Shown piece after piece: positions 9,451 to 18,198 of a stretch of DNA of 64,000 nucleotides. The stretch's first letter is position 1. The number at the start of each line of letters is the position of its first letter. Below the pieces are notes generated by a model. It saw only the letters and a list, made by a program, of their open reading frames with translations, was not told the DNA's origin and searched no databases. Source of the stretch: Chloroflexota bacterium (GTDB lineage: Bacteria > Chloroflexota > Limnocylindria > Limnocylindrales > CSP1-4). A program made the translations under genes and the position numbers. Where the stretch lies: NCBI GenBank assembly GCA_026004015.1, contig BPIH01000006.1, positions 1-64,000 on the forward strand. The letters run 5' to 3'.

Positions 9451-9828
9451 GCACGGACGAACGCCAGGATCGCACGGGCATGGTCGATCGCCGATCGGCT
9501 CTGGAGCGGGCCGTAGTGCTCGAACGGGGCGCCCTCGGGATGGCTGTTCGGGTACCGCGCCGGCACGTAGAAGTTGTCGAGGACCTTCGCCTCGCTCGAC
9601 GAGGTCGGGCGGGGGGCGATGGTTCGGCGGGAGCTCCTGCAGGAGGCGGGCGACGACATGGCCCCAGGCCTCCTGACCGAGGTGGAGGTGGAGCGCCTTC
9701 ACGGCCTTCTCGGCCGCCTGCTGGGCGGCGAAGCAGGCCCACTCGTGGCGGCCGAGTCGCTCGGCGTCGATCGCGTGGTCGAGATCGCGTTCCGCTTGCC
9801 GCAGCCAGTCGGCCGCTCGGTTCGTCAT
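9438..9828 (-). CDS. HEPN-domain protein (frameshifted)
   Basis: The start is MTNRAADWLRQAERDLDHA at 9828. The segment ACFAAQQAAEKAVKALHL is the core helix of the HEPN family (PF05168). The frame changes near 9620, after which VPARYPNSHPEG and HARAILAFVRAAMA form the typical end, with an Arg-Tyr-Pro motif. About 130 residues is normal. I do not see a clear Arg-x4-6-His RNase motif in the helical core, so ribonuclease activity is doubtful. It is the first gene of the HEPN-MNT pair. The A/T-poor region upstream gives no obvious -10 box. Confidence 0.72.
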
Positions 9829-10037
9829 CGTTCGTCGGCTGCCCTCCGGCGCGCTGGATCGGGATCAGCGCCGAGGCCAGGATAGCGCTCGGCGGCGCGC
9901 CGGCGGCCGCGGCCGGTGCCGGCAGGTTCGCCGGGGCGTGGCGCGGCGCCGTGCCGGGGTGTGGCGCCGTGCCGCGGAGGTGGCCCCGAGCCTCGCCCGA
10001 TAAGCGGCCGATACGCGGGCGCTGGCAGGCTTCGGCC

Positions 10038-10751
10038 ATGAAACGCCGGACCGAGAACCGCCGCGTCGCCCGCCTCCGGCGCCGCCTCGAGGCGCGGAAG
10101 CGCTACGCGACCGTCGAGATCGGGCCGAACATGCTCCTCGCCAGCCCGCAGGCCGTCAGCGCGGCCATCGCCGCCCTGCCCGCGGACCTCGACTGGTCGA
10201 TCCTCGCCGAGCACGTCGTCCCGCTCTTCACGCGACGGCGGCCACTGCCGGCCGACGTCCCGCCGCCCGTCCAGGTCCTCCTGCCGCCCGGGCTGTCGGT
10301 CGGCTTCGGGGTCGACATCGGCCCGGCCTTTCTCAGCATCACCGACCGGCTGCTCGAGCGGTGGGGGATCGATCGGGCGGAGCTCGTCCGCCGGGCGCTC
10401 GCGAACACCGAGTCGCGAGCGGGTCTCCTCGAGCCGTCGGACATCCGCCACGGCGAGGTGTTCGATGGGCTCCCGATCGCCGGGCTCATGGCCCGGATCG
10501 TGCCGGCGTCGGCGCTCCTCCTCGTGCCGCACGAGCTCGAGCGCCTGTTTGGACCGGAGGAGCGCCTCTTCATCGCCCCGATGCGCGACCTCCTCATCGC
10601 CCTTCCGGGGGACGTCGACCCGGCGACGGCCTGCTTCATCCGCGACGCCATCGCCGAGGACGATCCGAACGCCCTCGCCCTCGAGGGGTTTCGACTTCGC
10701 GACGGCCGCCTCACCTGCGAGGCCCTCGACGGTGCCGTCGGCTACGGTTGA
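10038..10751 (+). CDS. DUF1444-like protein
   Basis: 237 residues, intact. The N-terminus is strongly basic (MKRRTENRRVARLRRRLEARKR), and the next segment is VEIGPNMLLASP. The central stretch FLSITDRLLERWGIDRAELV and the later LFIAPMRDLLIALPGDVDPA recall the DUF1444/YtpQ pattern of a strand, a WG[IV] helix start, and a P-x-R-D-x-L motif. The gene at 17365 shows the same order of motifs, so the window holds two divergent members. Function is unknown. It is convergent with the nuclease gene downstream. Confidence 0.6.
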   Translation: MKRRTENRRVARLRRRLEARKRYATVEIGPNMLLASPQAVSAAIAALPADLDWSILAEHVVPLFTRRRPLPADVPPPVQVLLPPGLSVGFGVDIGPAFLSITDRLLERWGIDRAELVRRALANTESRAGLLEPSDIRHGEVFDGLPIAGLMARIVPASALLLVPHELERLFGPEERLFIAPMRDLLIALPGDVDPATACFIRDAIAEDDPNALALEGFRLRDGRLTCEALDGAVGYG

Positions 10752-11744
10752 GCGTCCGGTTGAGCGTCCGATCCGGCGAGGGTCCGGCACGGTGGTGGGG
10801 TCCGGACCGGCGGGCCCGGTCGCCCGGCGGGAGCGGCGGGTCGTGGCCCGACGGCGGCCCGCCGGCAGGGTCGGGTCCGGGCCGGCCGGCAGCGTGTCGG
10901 CGAGGGCCGCCCCGAGGTAGCGGTACGTCCACTCCTCGGCGAGCGGCCGCGTCTCGGCAAAGACGATCGGGACCGAGGGGTAGCGGACGGTGACCCGGGC
11001 CAGCACGTCGGGCAGGAAGCCCGGCGCGGCGTACGGCTGGCGCAGGAGGGCCGAATAGCGGTCTTCGACGACGATCGCCGCCCGCGGCAGCTCGGCGAGC
11101 TTCATGAGCGAGTAGACGAGGGTCCCGTCGGAGAGGGCCGTCGCCAGGTCGGCGAGGGTCTTGCGCTCCACGACCGCCAGCCAGCGCCCCTCGGCGTCAC
11201 GGATGCCGTAGTCGCCGGCCGGGAGGGCTGCCCGCTTCGTCGTCACCTGCTGGCGGGCGAAGCGGTACGGGTAGTGCTCGCGGGTGTCGACGAGGATCTC
11301 GAAGGACGGCAGGCCCGCCGCCCGACGGCCGGGGATCCGGGCTCCGGGCCGGGCCGTGGCCACGACCTTCCGGGTCTGCCAGAAGATCGCCTCTCGACCG
11401 CTCGGACGCAGCGTGAAGACGAACTGGGCCCGGTTCTCACGGGGCCGTTCGAGGACGAGATCGATCGCCGGGCCCCGGCGGGCAACGTAGGCGATCGGGA
11501 CGTCTTCGAGGATCTCGGCGCCGTCCGGCCAGGCCTCGAGGCGATGGCAGTAGACCCGGCTCGTGCGCGGCCACCGGTCGCCGGCCTTGAGGGCGAGGCC
11601 GCCCTCGATGGGGATCCAGACGAGATAGGGCAGACTCGACTCGGGATCGGGGTTCCGGGCGACGACGAACCGCCGACCGGTGGGCGGAACCGATCGACGA
11701 TTAGGTGCGCCCCGCTCGTCGCGTGCCTCGGGAGCGTTCTCCAC
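10742..11744 (-). CDS. ERCC4-domain nuclease-like protein
   Basis: About 330 residues from a GTG at 11744 (VENAPEARDERGAP). The first half (SSLPYLVWIPIEGGLAL onwards) is unrecognised. The second half is an ERCC4/XPF-type nuclease domain: ILVDTREHYPYRFA, then LPAGDYGIRD and VVERKTLADLATAL. The V-x-D-x-R-E and E-R-K-x-x-x-D residues match the catalytic motif of this fold. It lacks the helicase and HhH parts of XPF, so it is a stand-alone nuclease. In the given frame no stop appears until far downstream; the coordinate 10742 assumes a late indel. DNA repair or phage-related roles are both possible. Confidence 0.65.
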
Positions 11745-11836
11745 GTCCGAATCCTCGATCGTTCGAGTCCGCCGCCGGATCCGCCGCCGTCGACGCCGTC
11801 GACCGGGCGGCGGGCCGGGTCGGAAGCGGGTCGGAA

Positions 11837-12649
11837 TCAGTAGATGAGCGTCGTGCCCTCGGGAAACTCGAAGTCGAAGGCGGTCGGCGGGAGGACCGCG
11901 TCGGGTTCGAGCCGGACGACCTCCGCCCATCGGGTCCAGCTCCCGCCGATCGTCTCGACGAGACGGGTGATGAGGCCCGTCGCCGCGTCCACGGCGAGGT
12001 CGATCCGGAAGTCCGGCCGGTCGGCGACGCGCTCGATGGTCCGGGGGTGGGCGCAGCCGAGGAGGATCGCCTCGCGGCCGGCGATCTCGTCGGTGCCGAG
12101 GATCGTGCAGGCGCCGGTGGCGAGGACGTTCTGGCAGTAGCCAGCCGGGTGGACGAAGACCTCGGGCAGGCTCTCGGCCGGGAGGGCGGTGAGCGGGACG
12201 TAGACCCGCGACATGCCGGGCAGGTCGGGATCGTCGAGGCCGACGAGGCCGCGTCGGAGGGGCCGGACCGCGCCGCGCCGGTCGCGGGAGGCGTAGGTCC
12301 GGACCATCTCGCCGTCGGAGCACCAGACCTCGACCGCGGCGACCGGTCCGGGGCCCGGGATCCGGCGGGTGACCCGGGCGTGGCCGACATGGCGGAGGAC
12401 GAGCTCGGTCGTCGTCGTCTCCTCACCGGCGGCGGTCCGCGTCGTCTCCTCGATCTCGAGGCGGAGGGTCCGGAAGCGGAGCTCGGCGTCGCGCATGAAG
12501 TCGAAGAGCTCCGGGACAGTCGGCAGGCGGTCGGCTGGCAGGGCCGGGAGCTCCGGCTCGGGGAGGGCGAGGCCGGCCTGGGCAGCGAGGAGACGGCGGT
12601 CCGGGGCGATGGACCGGGCGCCGGCCCGGTCCCAGAGGCGGGTCGTCAT
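11837..12649 (-). CDS. conserved hypothetical protein, possibly LolA/RseB-like fold
   Basis: 270 residues from the ATG at 12649 (MTTRLWDRAGARSIAPDRR) to LPPTAFDFEFPEGTTLIY. No signal peptide or membrane helix is evident. From residue 60 it alternates strand-like segments (FRTLRLEIEETTRT, VEVWCSDGEMVRTY, FRIDLAVDAATGLITRL) in a pattern like the incomplete beta-barrel of LolA/RseB-type proteins. Two Cys occur close together in HPAGYCQNVLATGACTILG and a third in LLGCAHP. The family is uncertain. It follows the repeat-rich gap and lies 92 bp before the nuclease gene on the same strand. Confidence 0.55.
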   Translation of the reverse strand: MTTRLWDRAGARSIAPDRRLLAAQAGLALPEPELPALPADRLPTVPELFDFMRDAELRFRTLRLEIEETTRTAAGEETTTTELVLRHVGHARVTRRIPGPGPVAAVEVWCSDGEMVRTYASRDRRGAVRPLRRGLVGLDDPDLPGMSRVYVPLTALPAESLPEVFVHPAGYCQNVLATGACTILGTDEIAGREAILLGCAHPRTIERVADRPDFRIDLAVDAATGLITRLVETIGGSWTRWAEVVRLEPDAVLPPTAFDFEFPEGTTLIY

Positions 12650-12684
12650 CGGCCGGATTGTAGCGGCCCGGGATGGGGTCGGGC

Positions 12685-12748
12685 CGCGGCGGGCCGTCCG
12701 TGTCGCGGCGGGCCGTCCGTGTCGCGGCGGGCCGTCCGTGCCGGACGG
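12685..12748. repeat. three 19-bp direct repeats ending in a small hairpin
   Basis: Three head-to-tail copies of CGCGGCGGGCCGTCCGTGT occupy 12685-12703, 12704-12722 and 12723-12741, the last with one change at its final base. The end of the third copy forms the inverted repeat CCGTCCG-TGC-CGGACGG at 12732-12748. The array lies just upstream of the gene that starts at 12649 on the minus strand, so it may be part of its leader or a recombination scar near the transposase remnant. Confidence 0.8.
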
Positions 12749-12768
12749 AGTCCCGTCGCTGGTCAGGT

Positions 12769-12931
12769 ATTCACCCCGTGCATGCAGGTCGGGGGTGGAC
12801 GTCCGAGCCGGCGCGGATACGGGCCTCCCATTCACCGGGCGCATGGAAGCCGCTGGCAGTTGGCCGTGCCGGGGCCATCCATGCACCGGACGAATGCTCA
12901 CCGGGTGGGGGCCTGTCCAACATTCACCAGG
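12769..12931. repeat. cluster of degenerate ATTCACC-GG-GCGCAT elements
   Basis: Five related short elements: ATTCACCCCGTGCATG at 12769, ATTCACCGGGCGCATGG at 12830, the inverted form CCATGCACCGGACGAAT at 12879, GCTCACCGGGTGG at 12896 and CATTCACCAGG at 12921. The second and third are near mirror images of each other. They fill the non-coding gap between the hypothetical gene and the transposase remnant. No coding potential is convincing here. Confidence 0.6.
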
Positions 12932-12949
12932 AGGCGGCTCGGGCGGAGG

Positions 12950-13498
12950 ACGACGCGCTGCGATCCGACGCGGCACGTGGGCGAGGACGTCCCGGATGGT
13001 GTGGGTCCGACAGCGCTGCCAGGTCGCCCCCAGGAGCGTCTGCCGGATCGCCTCGCGGAGGCCGACATGGGCGTCCGAGATGACGAGAACGACACCCGAC
13101 AGGCCGCGCGCGACGAGCGAGCGGAGGAAGGCCGTCCAGAGCGGCCCGGTCTCGGCCGAGCCGACCTCGAGCCCGACGACCTCGCGCTCGCCGCGCTCGT
13201 TGACGGCGATCGCGACCAAGATGGCCATCGAGACGATCCGACCGCCCTCCCGGACCTTGGCGACCTTGGCGTCGAGCCACAGGTACGGGTAGCGGTGCTC
13301 ATCGAGGCGACGCTCGCGGAAGGCGCGGACCTGTCGATCGAGCTCGCTGCAGAGGCGGCTGACTTCGCTCTTGCTGATCCCCTCGACCCCGAGGGTCCGA
13401 ACGAGGGCATCGACCTTGCGGGTGCTGACGCCGAGGACGTAGGCCTCGGCGATGACGGCGAAGAGGGCCCGCTCCACGGCCGGCCGGAGCGTGGTCAC
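12950..13498 (-). pseudogene. IS256/mutator-type transposase remnant, truncated at both ends
   Basis: About 180 residues of a mutator-type transposase survive: AVIAEAYVLGVSTRKVDALV, GISKSEVSRLCSELD, YLWLDAKVAKVREGGRIV and VLVISDAHVGLREAIR, then ATWQRCRTHTIRDVLAHVPR. WLDA and ISDAH carry two of the three catalytic acids; the final Glu region and the N-terminal DNA-binding part are missing. The downstream break runs into the ATTCACC repeat cluster, and the upstream break lies near 13498. I see no terminal inverted repeats, so this is a decayed insertion. Confidence 0.85.
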
Positions 13499-13625
13499 GG
13501 GCTTGCCCGTGGCGCCCGGCAGGGCGGGGAGGTGACGCCAGGGCAGATACGATGCACGCCACGAATACCTGCACCGCGGGGCGTCCGCTGCTCTCCCAAC
13601 TGTTGGCGCGACCGGCCGGAACCCC

Positions 13626-15032
13626 CTATCCCGCGACCGGCGCGCCTCCCAGTCCCGGCTCCGTCATCTTCGCCGGGTCGAGGAGCTCGTCGAGCTCCTC
13701 CGGGGAGAGGCCGCGCTCCAGGGCGAGCTCCCGGATCGTCCGCCCCGTCCGGTAGGCCTCCTTCGCCAGCTTTGCCGCCTCGTCGTAGCCGATGACCGGG
13801 GCGAGGGCCGTCGCCAGCATGAGCCCTTGCTCGACGAGGGCCGGCCCCCGGTCGGTCGCCTGGAGCCCCTCGACGCAGCGAGCGCTGAAGTTGGCCGTCG
13901 CCGCGCCCAGCAGCTCCACCGACTCGAGGAGGGCGACCCCGGCGACCGGCCACATGACGTTCAGCTCGAAGAACGACCCGGTCTGCGAGAAGCCGACGGT
14001 CGCGTCGTTGCCGACGACCCGGGCCACGACCATCGTCAGCGATTCGATGATGACCGGGTTCACCTTGCCCGGCATGATCGACGAGCCCGGCTGCGTCTCC
14101 GGGAGTGCCAGCTCGGCGAGCCCGGCCCGCGGCCCCATGCCCATGAACCGGATGTCCGAGGCGATCTTCCAGAGCCCCAGGGCGATCGCCCGGAGACCGC
14201 CGTGGGCGGCGACGACGGCGTCGAGGGTCGCCTGGGCGTGGAAGTGGTTCGGCGCCTCCCGGACCGGGAGCCCGAGCGCCTCGGCGAGGCGAACGCAGGT
14301 CCGGGCCGCAAACTCCGGGTGGGCGTTGATCCCGGTCCCGACCGCCGTCCCCCCGAGGGGCACGACGAGGAGCTCGGCCTGGGCCGCCTTCGCCCGCCGG
14401 ATCGCCTCTTCGACCTGGCCGGCGTAGCCCCGAAACTCCTGGCCGAGGCGGATCGGCGTCGCGTCCTGGAGGTGGGTTCGGCCGGTCTTCACGATCGGCC
14501 AGAACGCCTCGGCCTTCGCCGCCAGGGCCGCCCGAAGCCGCTCGAGGGCCGGCAGCAGCTCCGTCTCGATCGCCTCGGCGGCGGCGAGCTGGATCGCCGT
14601 CGGGATGACGTCGTTCGAGGACTGGCAGCGGTTGACCTCGTCGTTCGGATGGACCCGCCGACCGAGCCGCTCGCCGGCGAGCCGGGCGATGACCTCGTTC
14701 GCGTTCATGTTCGTCGAGGTCCCCGAGCCCGTCTGGTAGACGTCGACCGGGAACTGGTCGTCGAAGCGCCCGGCGGCGACCTCGCTCGCCGCGGCGGCGA
14801 TGGCCTCGGCCACGTCGGCGGGGAGGAGGCCGAGCTCGGCGTTCGTCTCGGCGGCGGCGGCCTTGATCCGGCCGAGGATCCGGATGATCCGGCTCGGCAT
14901 CCGCTGGCCCGAGATCGGGAAGTTGAGGACGGCGCGCTGGGTCGAGGCGCCCCAGAGGGCGTCGGCGGGGACCTCCATCTCGCCCATGGAATCGCGCTCG
15001 ATCCGGGTGGGGGAGGGGCTGGGGCTCGTCAT
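13626..15032 (-). CDS. fumC: class II fumarate hydratase
   Basis: 468 residues, intact, reversibly hydrating fumarate to malate in the TCA cycle. Signatures include MGEMEVPADALWGASTQRAV, TGSGTSTNMNANEV, the catalytic His region VKTGRTHLQDATP, and the mobile loop GSSIMPGKVNPV with the catalytic Ser. The start at 15032 (MTSPSPSPTRIERDSMGEM) has a short Ser-Pro lead; the Met of MGEM is a second candidate start. It is divergent from the flavin reductase gene with 67 bp between starts. Aspartase is the only close alternative family, and the SSNDVIPTA and GQEFRGYA segments favour fumarase. Confidence 0.95.
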   Translation of the reverse strand: MTSPSPSPTRIERDSMGEMEVPADALWGASTQRAVLNFPISGQRMPSRIIRILGRIKAAAAETNAELGLLPADVAEAIAAAASEVAAGRFDDQFPVDVYQTGSGTSTNMNANEVIARLAGERLGRRVHPNDEVNRCQSSNDVIPTAIQLAAAEAIETELLPALERLRAALAAKAEAFWPIVKTGRTHLQDATPIRLGQEFRGYAGQVEEAIRRAKAAQAELLVVPLGGTAVGTGINAHPEFAARTCVRLAEALGLPVREAPNHFHAQATLDAVVAAHGGLRAIALGLWKIASDIRFMGMGPRAGLAELALPETQPGSSIMPGKVNPVIIESLTMVVARVVGNDATVGFSQTGSFFELNVMWPVAGVALLESVELLGAATANFSARCVEGLQATDRGPALVEQGLMLATALAPVIGYDEAAKLAKEAYRTGRTIRELALERGLSPEELDELLDPAKMTEPGLGGAPVAG

Positions 15033-15099
15033 GCTCGGAGTGTACGCCGGGGCCGGGCGCCCAACCGCCCGTCCGAGGACGGACCGGTAGACTCCGGCC

Positions 15100-15630
15100 A
15101 TGCTCCCCGATCCAGAGACCTTCAGGCGGGTCATGGGCCATTTCGTCACCGGCGTGACCGTCGTGACCACGTACCGCGACGACGGCTCGGGCCGTCCCTA
15201 CGGCATCACTGTGAACGCCCTCACCTCGGTCTCCCTCGAGCCGCCGCTCGTCATGGTCGCCATCGGGCACGGCCGGCGGATCGAGCCGCACCTGCGGACC
15301 ACGGGCCGCTTCGCGGTCAACATCCTCGCCGCCGGCCAGCAGCGCCTCGCCGACTGCTTCGCCGGCGCCGAGGTCGAACCCGACCGGGAGGCCTTCTGCG
15401 GGGCCGACTGGACGCCGGGGTCGACCGGGCTCCCCCTCCTCGCCGGTGCCATCGCCCACCTCGAGTGCACGACCGTCGAGATCATCTCGGTCGGCGACCA
15501 CGACCTCCACATCGGTCGGGTCGATCACCTCGCCACGAACCCGGGGCACGACCCGCCGCTCCTCTACTACCGGCGGCGGTACGTCCGAGTCGAGCAGGCG
15601 ACGGAGACGCGTCCTGAGGGTCGGCCGTAG
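15100..15630 (+). CDS. flavin reductase-domain protein
   Basis: 176 residues, intact. The motifs FRRVMGHFVTGVTVVTT, GITVNALTSVSLEPPLV and GRFAVNILAAGQQ are those of the FMN-binding flavin reductase family (HpaC/ActVB type), which supplies reduced flavin to a partner monooxygenase or acts as an oxidase component. A TAGACT box at 15088-15093 lies six bases before the ATG, so the message is probably leaderless. The alpha/beta hydrolase gene follows nine bases later, suggesting co-transcription. The partner oxygenase is not in the window. Confidence 0.9.
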   Translation: MLPDPETFRRVMGHFVTGVTVVTTYRDDGSGRPYGITVNALTSVSLEPPLVMVAIGHGRRIEPHLRTTGRFAVNILAAGQQRLADCFAGAEVEPDREAFCGADWTPGSTGLPLLAGAIAHLECTTVEIISVGDHDLHIGRVDHLATNPGHDPPLLYYRRRYVRVEQATETRPEGRP

Positions 15631-15639
15631 GAGGGACGG

Positions 15640-16416
15640 ATGCTCGAGCGCCACACGATCGAAGCGAACGGCCTCGCCATCGCCTACGGGGTCACCGGCG
15701 ACGGCCCGCCCCTCGTCCTCCTCCACGGGGCGACGTCCGCGGGCGGCGACGGCTTCCGGGCCCAGATCGCCCGCTTTGCCCGGGCCTTCCGCTGCTACGT
15801 CCCCGACGCCCGGGGCCACGGCGGGACCCGCTGGGACGCCAGTCGCGGCTTCTCGTACGCCACCCTCGTCGACGACCTCGCCGCCTTCCTCGACGCCCTC
15901 GGCCTCGACCGACCGCACCTCCTCGGGGTCTCGATGGGCGCCCAGACGGCCCTCGGCTACGCGATCCGCAGCCCCGACCGGGTTGGGTCCCTCGTCCTCG
16001 TCGGCCTCTCTGTCGCCGACGAGCCCCGCCGGAGCGTCGTGCGGCGCCTCCTCGACGTCGAGCGGATCGAGCGCGACGACCCGCGTTTCGCGGCCGACCT
16101 CGCCCGTCGGCACGACCCGGTTCAGGGGCCGGGGGCCTGGCGGACGCTCCTCCGGGCGATGGCCGAGGCGATCGACCGCGAATCGCCGCCCTCGCCGGCC
16201 GAGATCCGTCGGGCGGTCGTCCCGGCCCTCGTCGCCGTCGGCGATCGCGACCCCATCGTCCCGGTCGACCAGGCCTGGGCCCTCGCCCGCCAGCTCCCCG
16301 ACGCCCGTCTCCTCGTCCTGCCTGCCGCCGGCCACGAGGCCCACGCCCAGCGGGCCGGCCTCTTCAACGAGGCCTGCGAGTGGTTCTGGCGCTCGATCGG
16401 GACGGTCGGGGGCTGA
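15640..16416 (+). CDS. alpha/beta hydrolase
   Basis: 258 residues, intact. It has the oxyanion motif LVLLHGATSAGG, the nucleophile elbow GVSMGA, an Asp in VGDRDPIVP and a catalytic His in AAGHEAHAQ. It belongs to the broad esterase/3-oxoadipate enol-lactonase-like group; the substrate cannot be told from sequence. It lies between a flavin reductase and an enoyl-CoA hydratase, which suggests a small degradative operon for an aromatic or fatty compound. Confidence 0.88.
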   Translation: MLERHTIEANGLAIAYGVTGDGPPLVLLHGATSAGGDGFRAQIARFARAFRCYVPDARGHGGTRWDASRGFSYATLVDDLAAFLDALGLDRPHLLGVSMGAQTALGYAIRSPDRVGSLVLVGLSVADEPRRSVVRRLLDVERIERDDPRFAADLARRHDPVQGPGAWRTLLRAMAEAIDRESPPSPAEIRRAVVPALVAVGDRDPIVPVDQAWALARQLPDARLLVLPAAGHEAHAQRAGLFNEACEWFWRSIGTVGG

Positions 16417-16490
16417 CGGCGACGAACCCGCCCACCGAAGCCGACGGCCAACCGTTCGGCATGGGATACTGACCCCGCACGGAGGAGCCA

Positions 16491-17330
16491 GTGACCGAGG
16501 AAGAGCGGCCGCGCGACCCCCGCCAGCCGACCGGACGGCTTCGGGTCGCCGTGCCCGCGCCGCGGCCCGACGACCCGAGCGCCGTGGTTCCGGGCGTCGC
16601 CCTCGTCACGATCGACCGCCCCGAGGCGCTCAACGCCCTCGACTTCGACCTCCTCGACGAGTTGGCGACGACCCTCGAGGCCCTCGACCGCGACGAAACC
16701 CTCGGCTGCGTCGTCCTCGCCGGGGGGCCGCGGGCCTTCGCCGCCGGAGCTGACATCCGGGAGCTCGCCGCGGCGACGCCGGTCAGCCTCGAGCTCGAGC
16801 GCCGCTTCGAGGCCTGGGATCGAATCGCCGCCGTCGGCGTCCCCCTCGTCGCCGCCGTCCGCGGCTACGCCCTCGGCGGCGGCTGCGAGCTGGCGATGAT
16901 CTGCGACTGCATCGTCGCCGGCGACGATGCCCGCTTTGGCCAGCCCGAAATCAAACTCGGGATCATCCCCGGGGCCGGCGGGACCCAGCGACTCCCCCGG
17001 GCGGTCGGGAAGGCGAAGGCCGCCGAGCTCATCTTCACCGGCCGCCAGATCGATGCCGCCGAGGCGGAGCGGATCGGCCTCGTCACGGCCGTCGTGCCGG
17101 CCGAGGAGGTCCTCCCTCGGGCCCTCGAGCTCGCCGGGCGGATCGCGGCCGGTCCGAGGCTCGCCGTCCGGGCGGCGAAGGCGGCCATCGCCCGGGCCTT
17201 CGAGCTGCCCCTCGCCGCCGGCCTCGACTTCGAGCGGCGGGCCTTCTATCTACTCTTTGCGAGCGAGGACCGACGCGAGGGGATGGCCGCCTTTCTCGAG
17301 AAGCGGCCCGCGAACTTTCGAGGACGATAG
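16491..17330 (+). CDS. enoyl-CoA hydratase/isomerase (crotonase family)
   Basis: 279 residues from a GTG at 16491, preceded by GGAGGAG about seven bases upstream. The crotonase core is complete: the oxyanion-hole segment AGGPRAFAAGADIREL, GGGCELAMICD with the first catalytic Glu, and GQPEIKLGIIPGAGGTQRL with the second. Both Glu residues indicate a true hydratase. The C-terminus ends FLEKRPANFRGR, as in classic short-chain enoyl-CoA hydratases. An N-terminal stretch of about 35 residues rich in Arg and Pro precedes the fold and may reflect an upstream start choice. Confidence 0.93.
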   Translation: MTEEERPRDPRQPTGRLRVAVPAPRPDDPSAVVPGVALVTIDRPEALNALDFDLLDELATTLEALDRDETLGCVVLAGGPRAFAAGADIRELAAATPVSLELERRFEAWDRIAAVGVPLVAAVRGYALGGGCELAMICDCIVAGDDARFGQPEIKLGIIPGAGGTQRLPRAVGKAKAAELIFTGRQIDAAEAERIGLVTAVVPAEEVLPRALELAGRIAAGPRLAVRAAKAAIARAFELPLAAGLDFERRAFYLLFASEDRREGMAAFLEKRPANFRGR

Positions 17331-17364
17331 GGCGACCACACGGTCGGCCGAGGAGGATGCGACG

Positions 17365-18165
17365 ATGGACGAGCGACGGACCGACCGACCCGAGCCCGAC
17401 GCGATCTGGACGCCCGACGTTCCCTGGGTCGCCGACGAGCCGCCCCCGGCGATCCGCGACGCGCCACCGGATCCGCTCGCCCCGATCGATCCGAACGCGC
17501 CAGTCAGCGGCCACGTCCCGCCGCCGGAGCCCCGAATCCCGGTCACCGAGCTGTCGGCCCACGACTGGACGGCGGCCGAGCCGAACCTCTACCCGCTCCT
17601 GCGGCCGGTCGGCACGGTCGGGATCGAGCTGGCGACCATCGAGCCGGCGGCCCTCGCGGCCGAAGGGTTGAAGCCCCACGCCGAGCAGCTCGTCGACCCG
17701 GGGCCGGCGGGCTTGGCCGTCGTCTACGCCATCGCCTCAGGTGGCTTCGACGTCATCGTGAACGCCGGGCACCTCCTCTCCTGGGGGGTCGGGCCGGCCG
17801 AGATCCGCTCGGCCGCGTTCCGGAACCTCGCCGCCTGGTCGGCGACGGCCGGCTGGACGGCCGAGGAGTCGGGGATTCGGCGGCTGCTGTCCTCGGATAC
17901 CGGCGACGGCTGGGATGCCAGCCGGATCCTCCTCCCCGAGGTTCGGGAGCTCATCACCCGGGAGGTCGGGGCGACCGGGGGGCGGGTCCTCGTCGGGCTG
18001 CCGGAGCGGCACCTCCTCGTCGCGGGCTCGCTCATGGCGGAGGATCCGGAGTTCGCCCGGCTCTTCGGCGAGTTCATCATCGAGCACTCGGGCGGGGCCG
18101 ACGAGCCGATCGACCGGCGGGTCTTCGAGCTCGTCGGCGGCGAGCTCGTCCCCTTCGCCGGGTAG
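17365..18165 (+). CDS. DUF1444-like protein, second copy
   Basis: 266 residues. The first 70 are acidic and Pro-rich. The domain that follows has LAVVYAIASGGFDVIVNAGH, then LSWGVGPAEIRSAAFRNLA and LVGLPERHLLVAGSLMAED, the order seen in DUF1444/YtpQ-like proteins. It shares that layout with the protein at 10038 (SITDRLLERWGID and APMRDLLIALPG there), although identity is low. Function is unknown. It starts 34 bp after the enoyl-CoA hydratase and is convergent, with a 33-bp gap, with the anchored surface protein gene. Confidence 0.6.
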   Translation: MDERRTDRPEPDAIWTPDVPWVADEPPPAIRDAPPDPLAPIDPNAPVSGHVPPPEPRIPVTELSAHDWTAAEPNLYPLLRPVGTVGIELATIEPAALAAEGLKPHAEQLVDPGPAGLAVVYAIASGGFDVIVNAGHLLSWGVGPAEIRSAAFRNLAAWSATAGWTAEESGIRRLLSSDTGDGWDASRILLPEVRELITREVGATGGRVLVGLPERHLLVAGSLMAEDPEFARLFGEFIIEHSGGADEPIDRRVFELVGGELVPFAG

Positions 18166-18198
18166 GAACTCGGCGCCCCCGGGGCCAAGCGGCCGATC

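Noticed and set aside
9438-9828. Active HEPN ribonuclease toxin
   Set aside because: I could not find a clear Arg-x4-6-His motif in the helical core, so only the fold is claimed.
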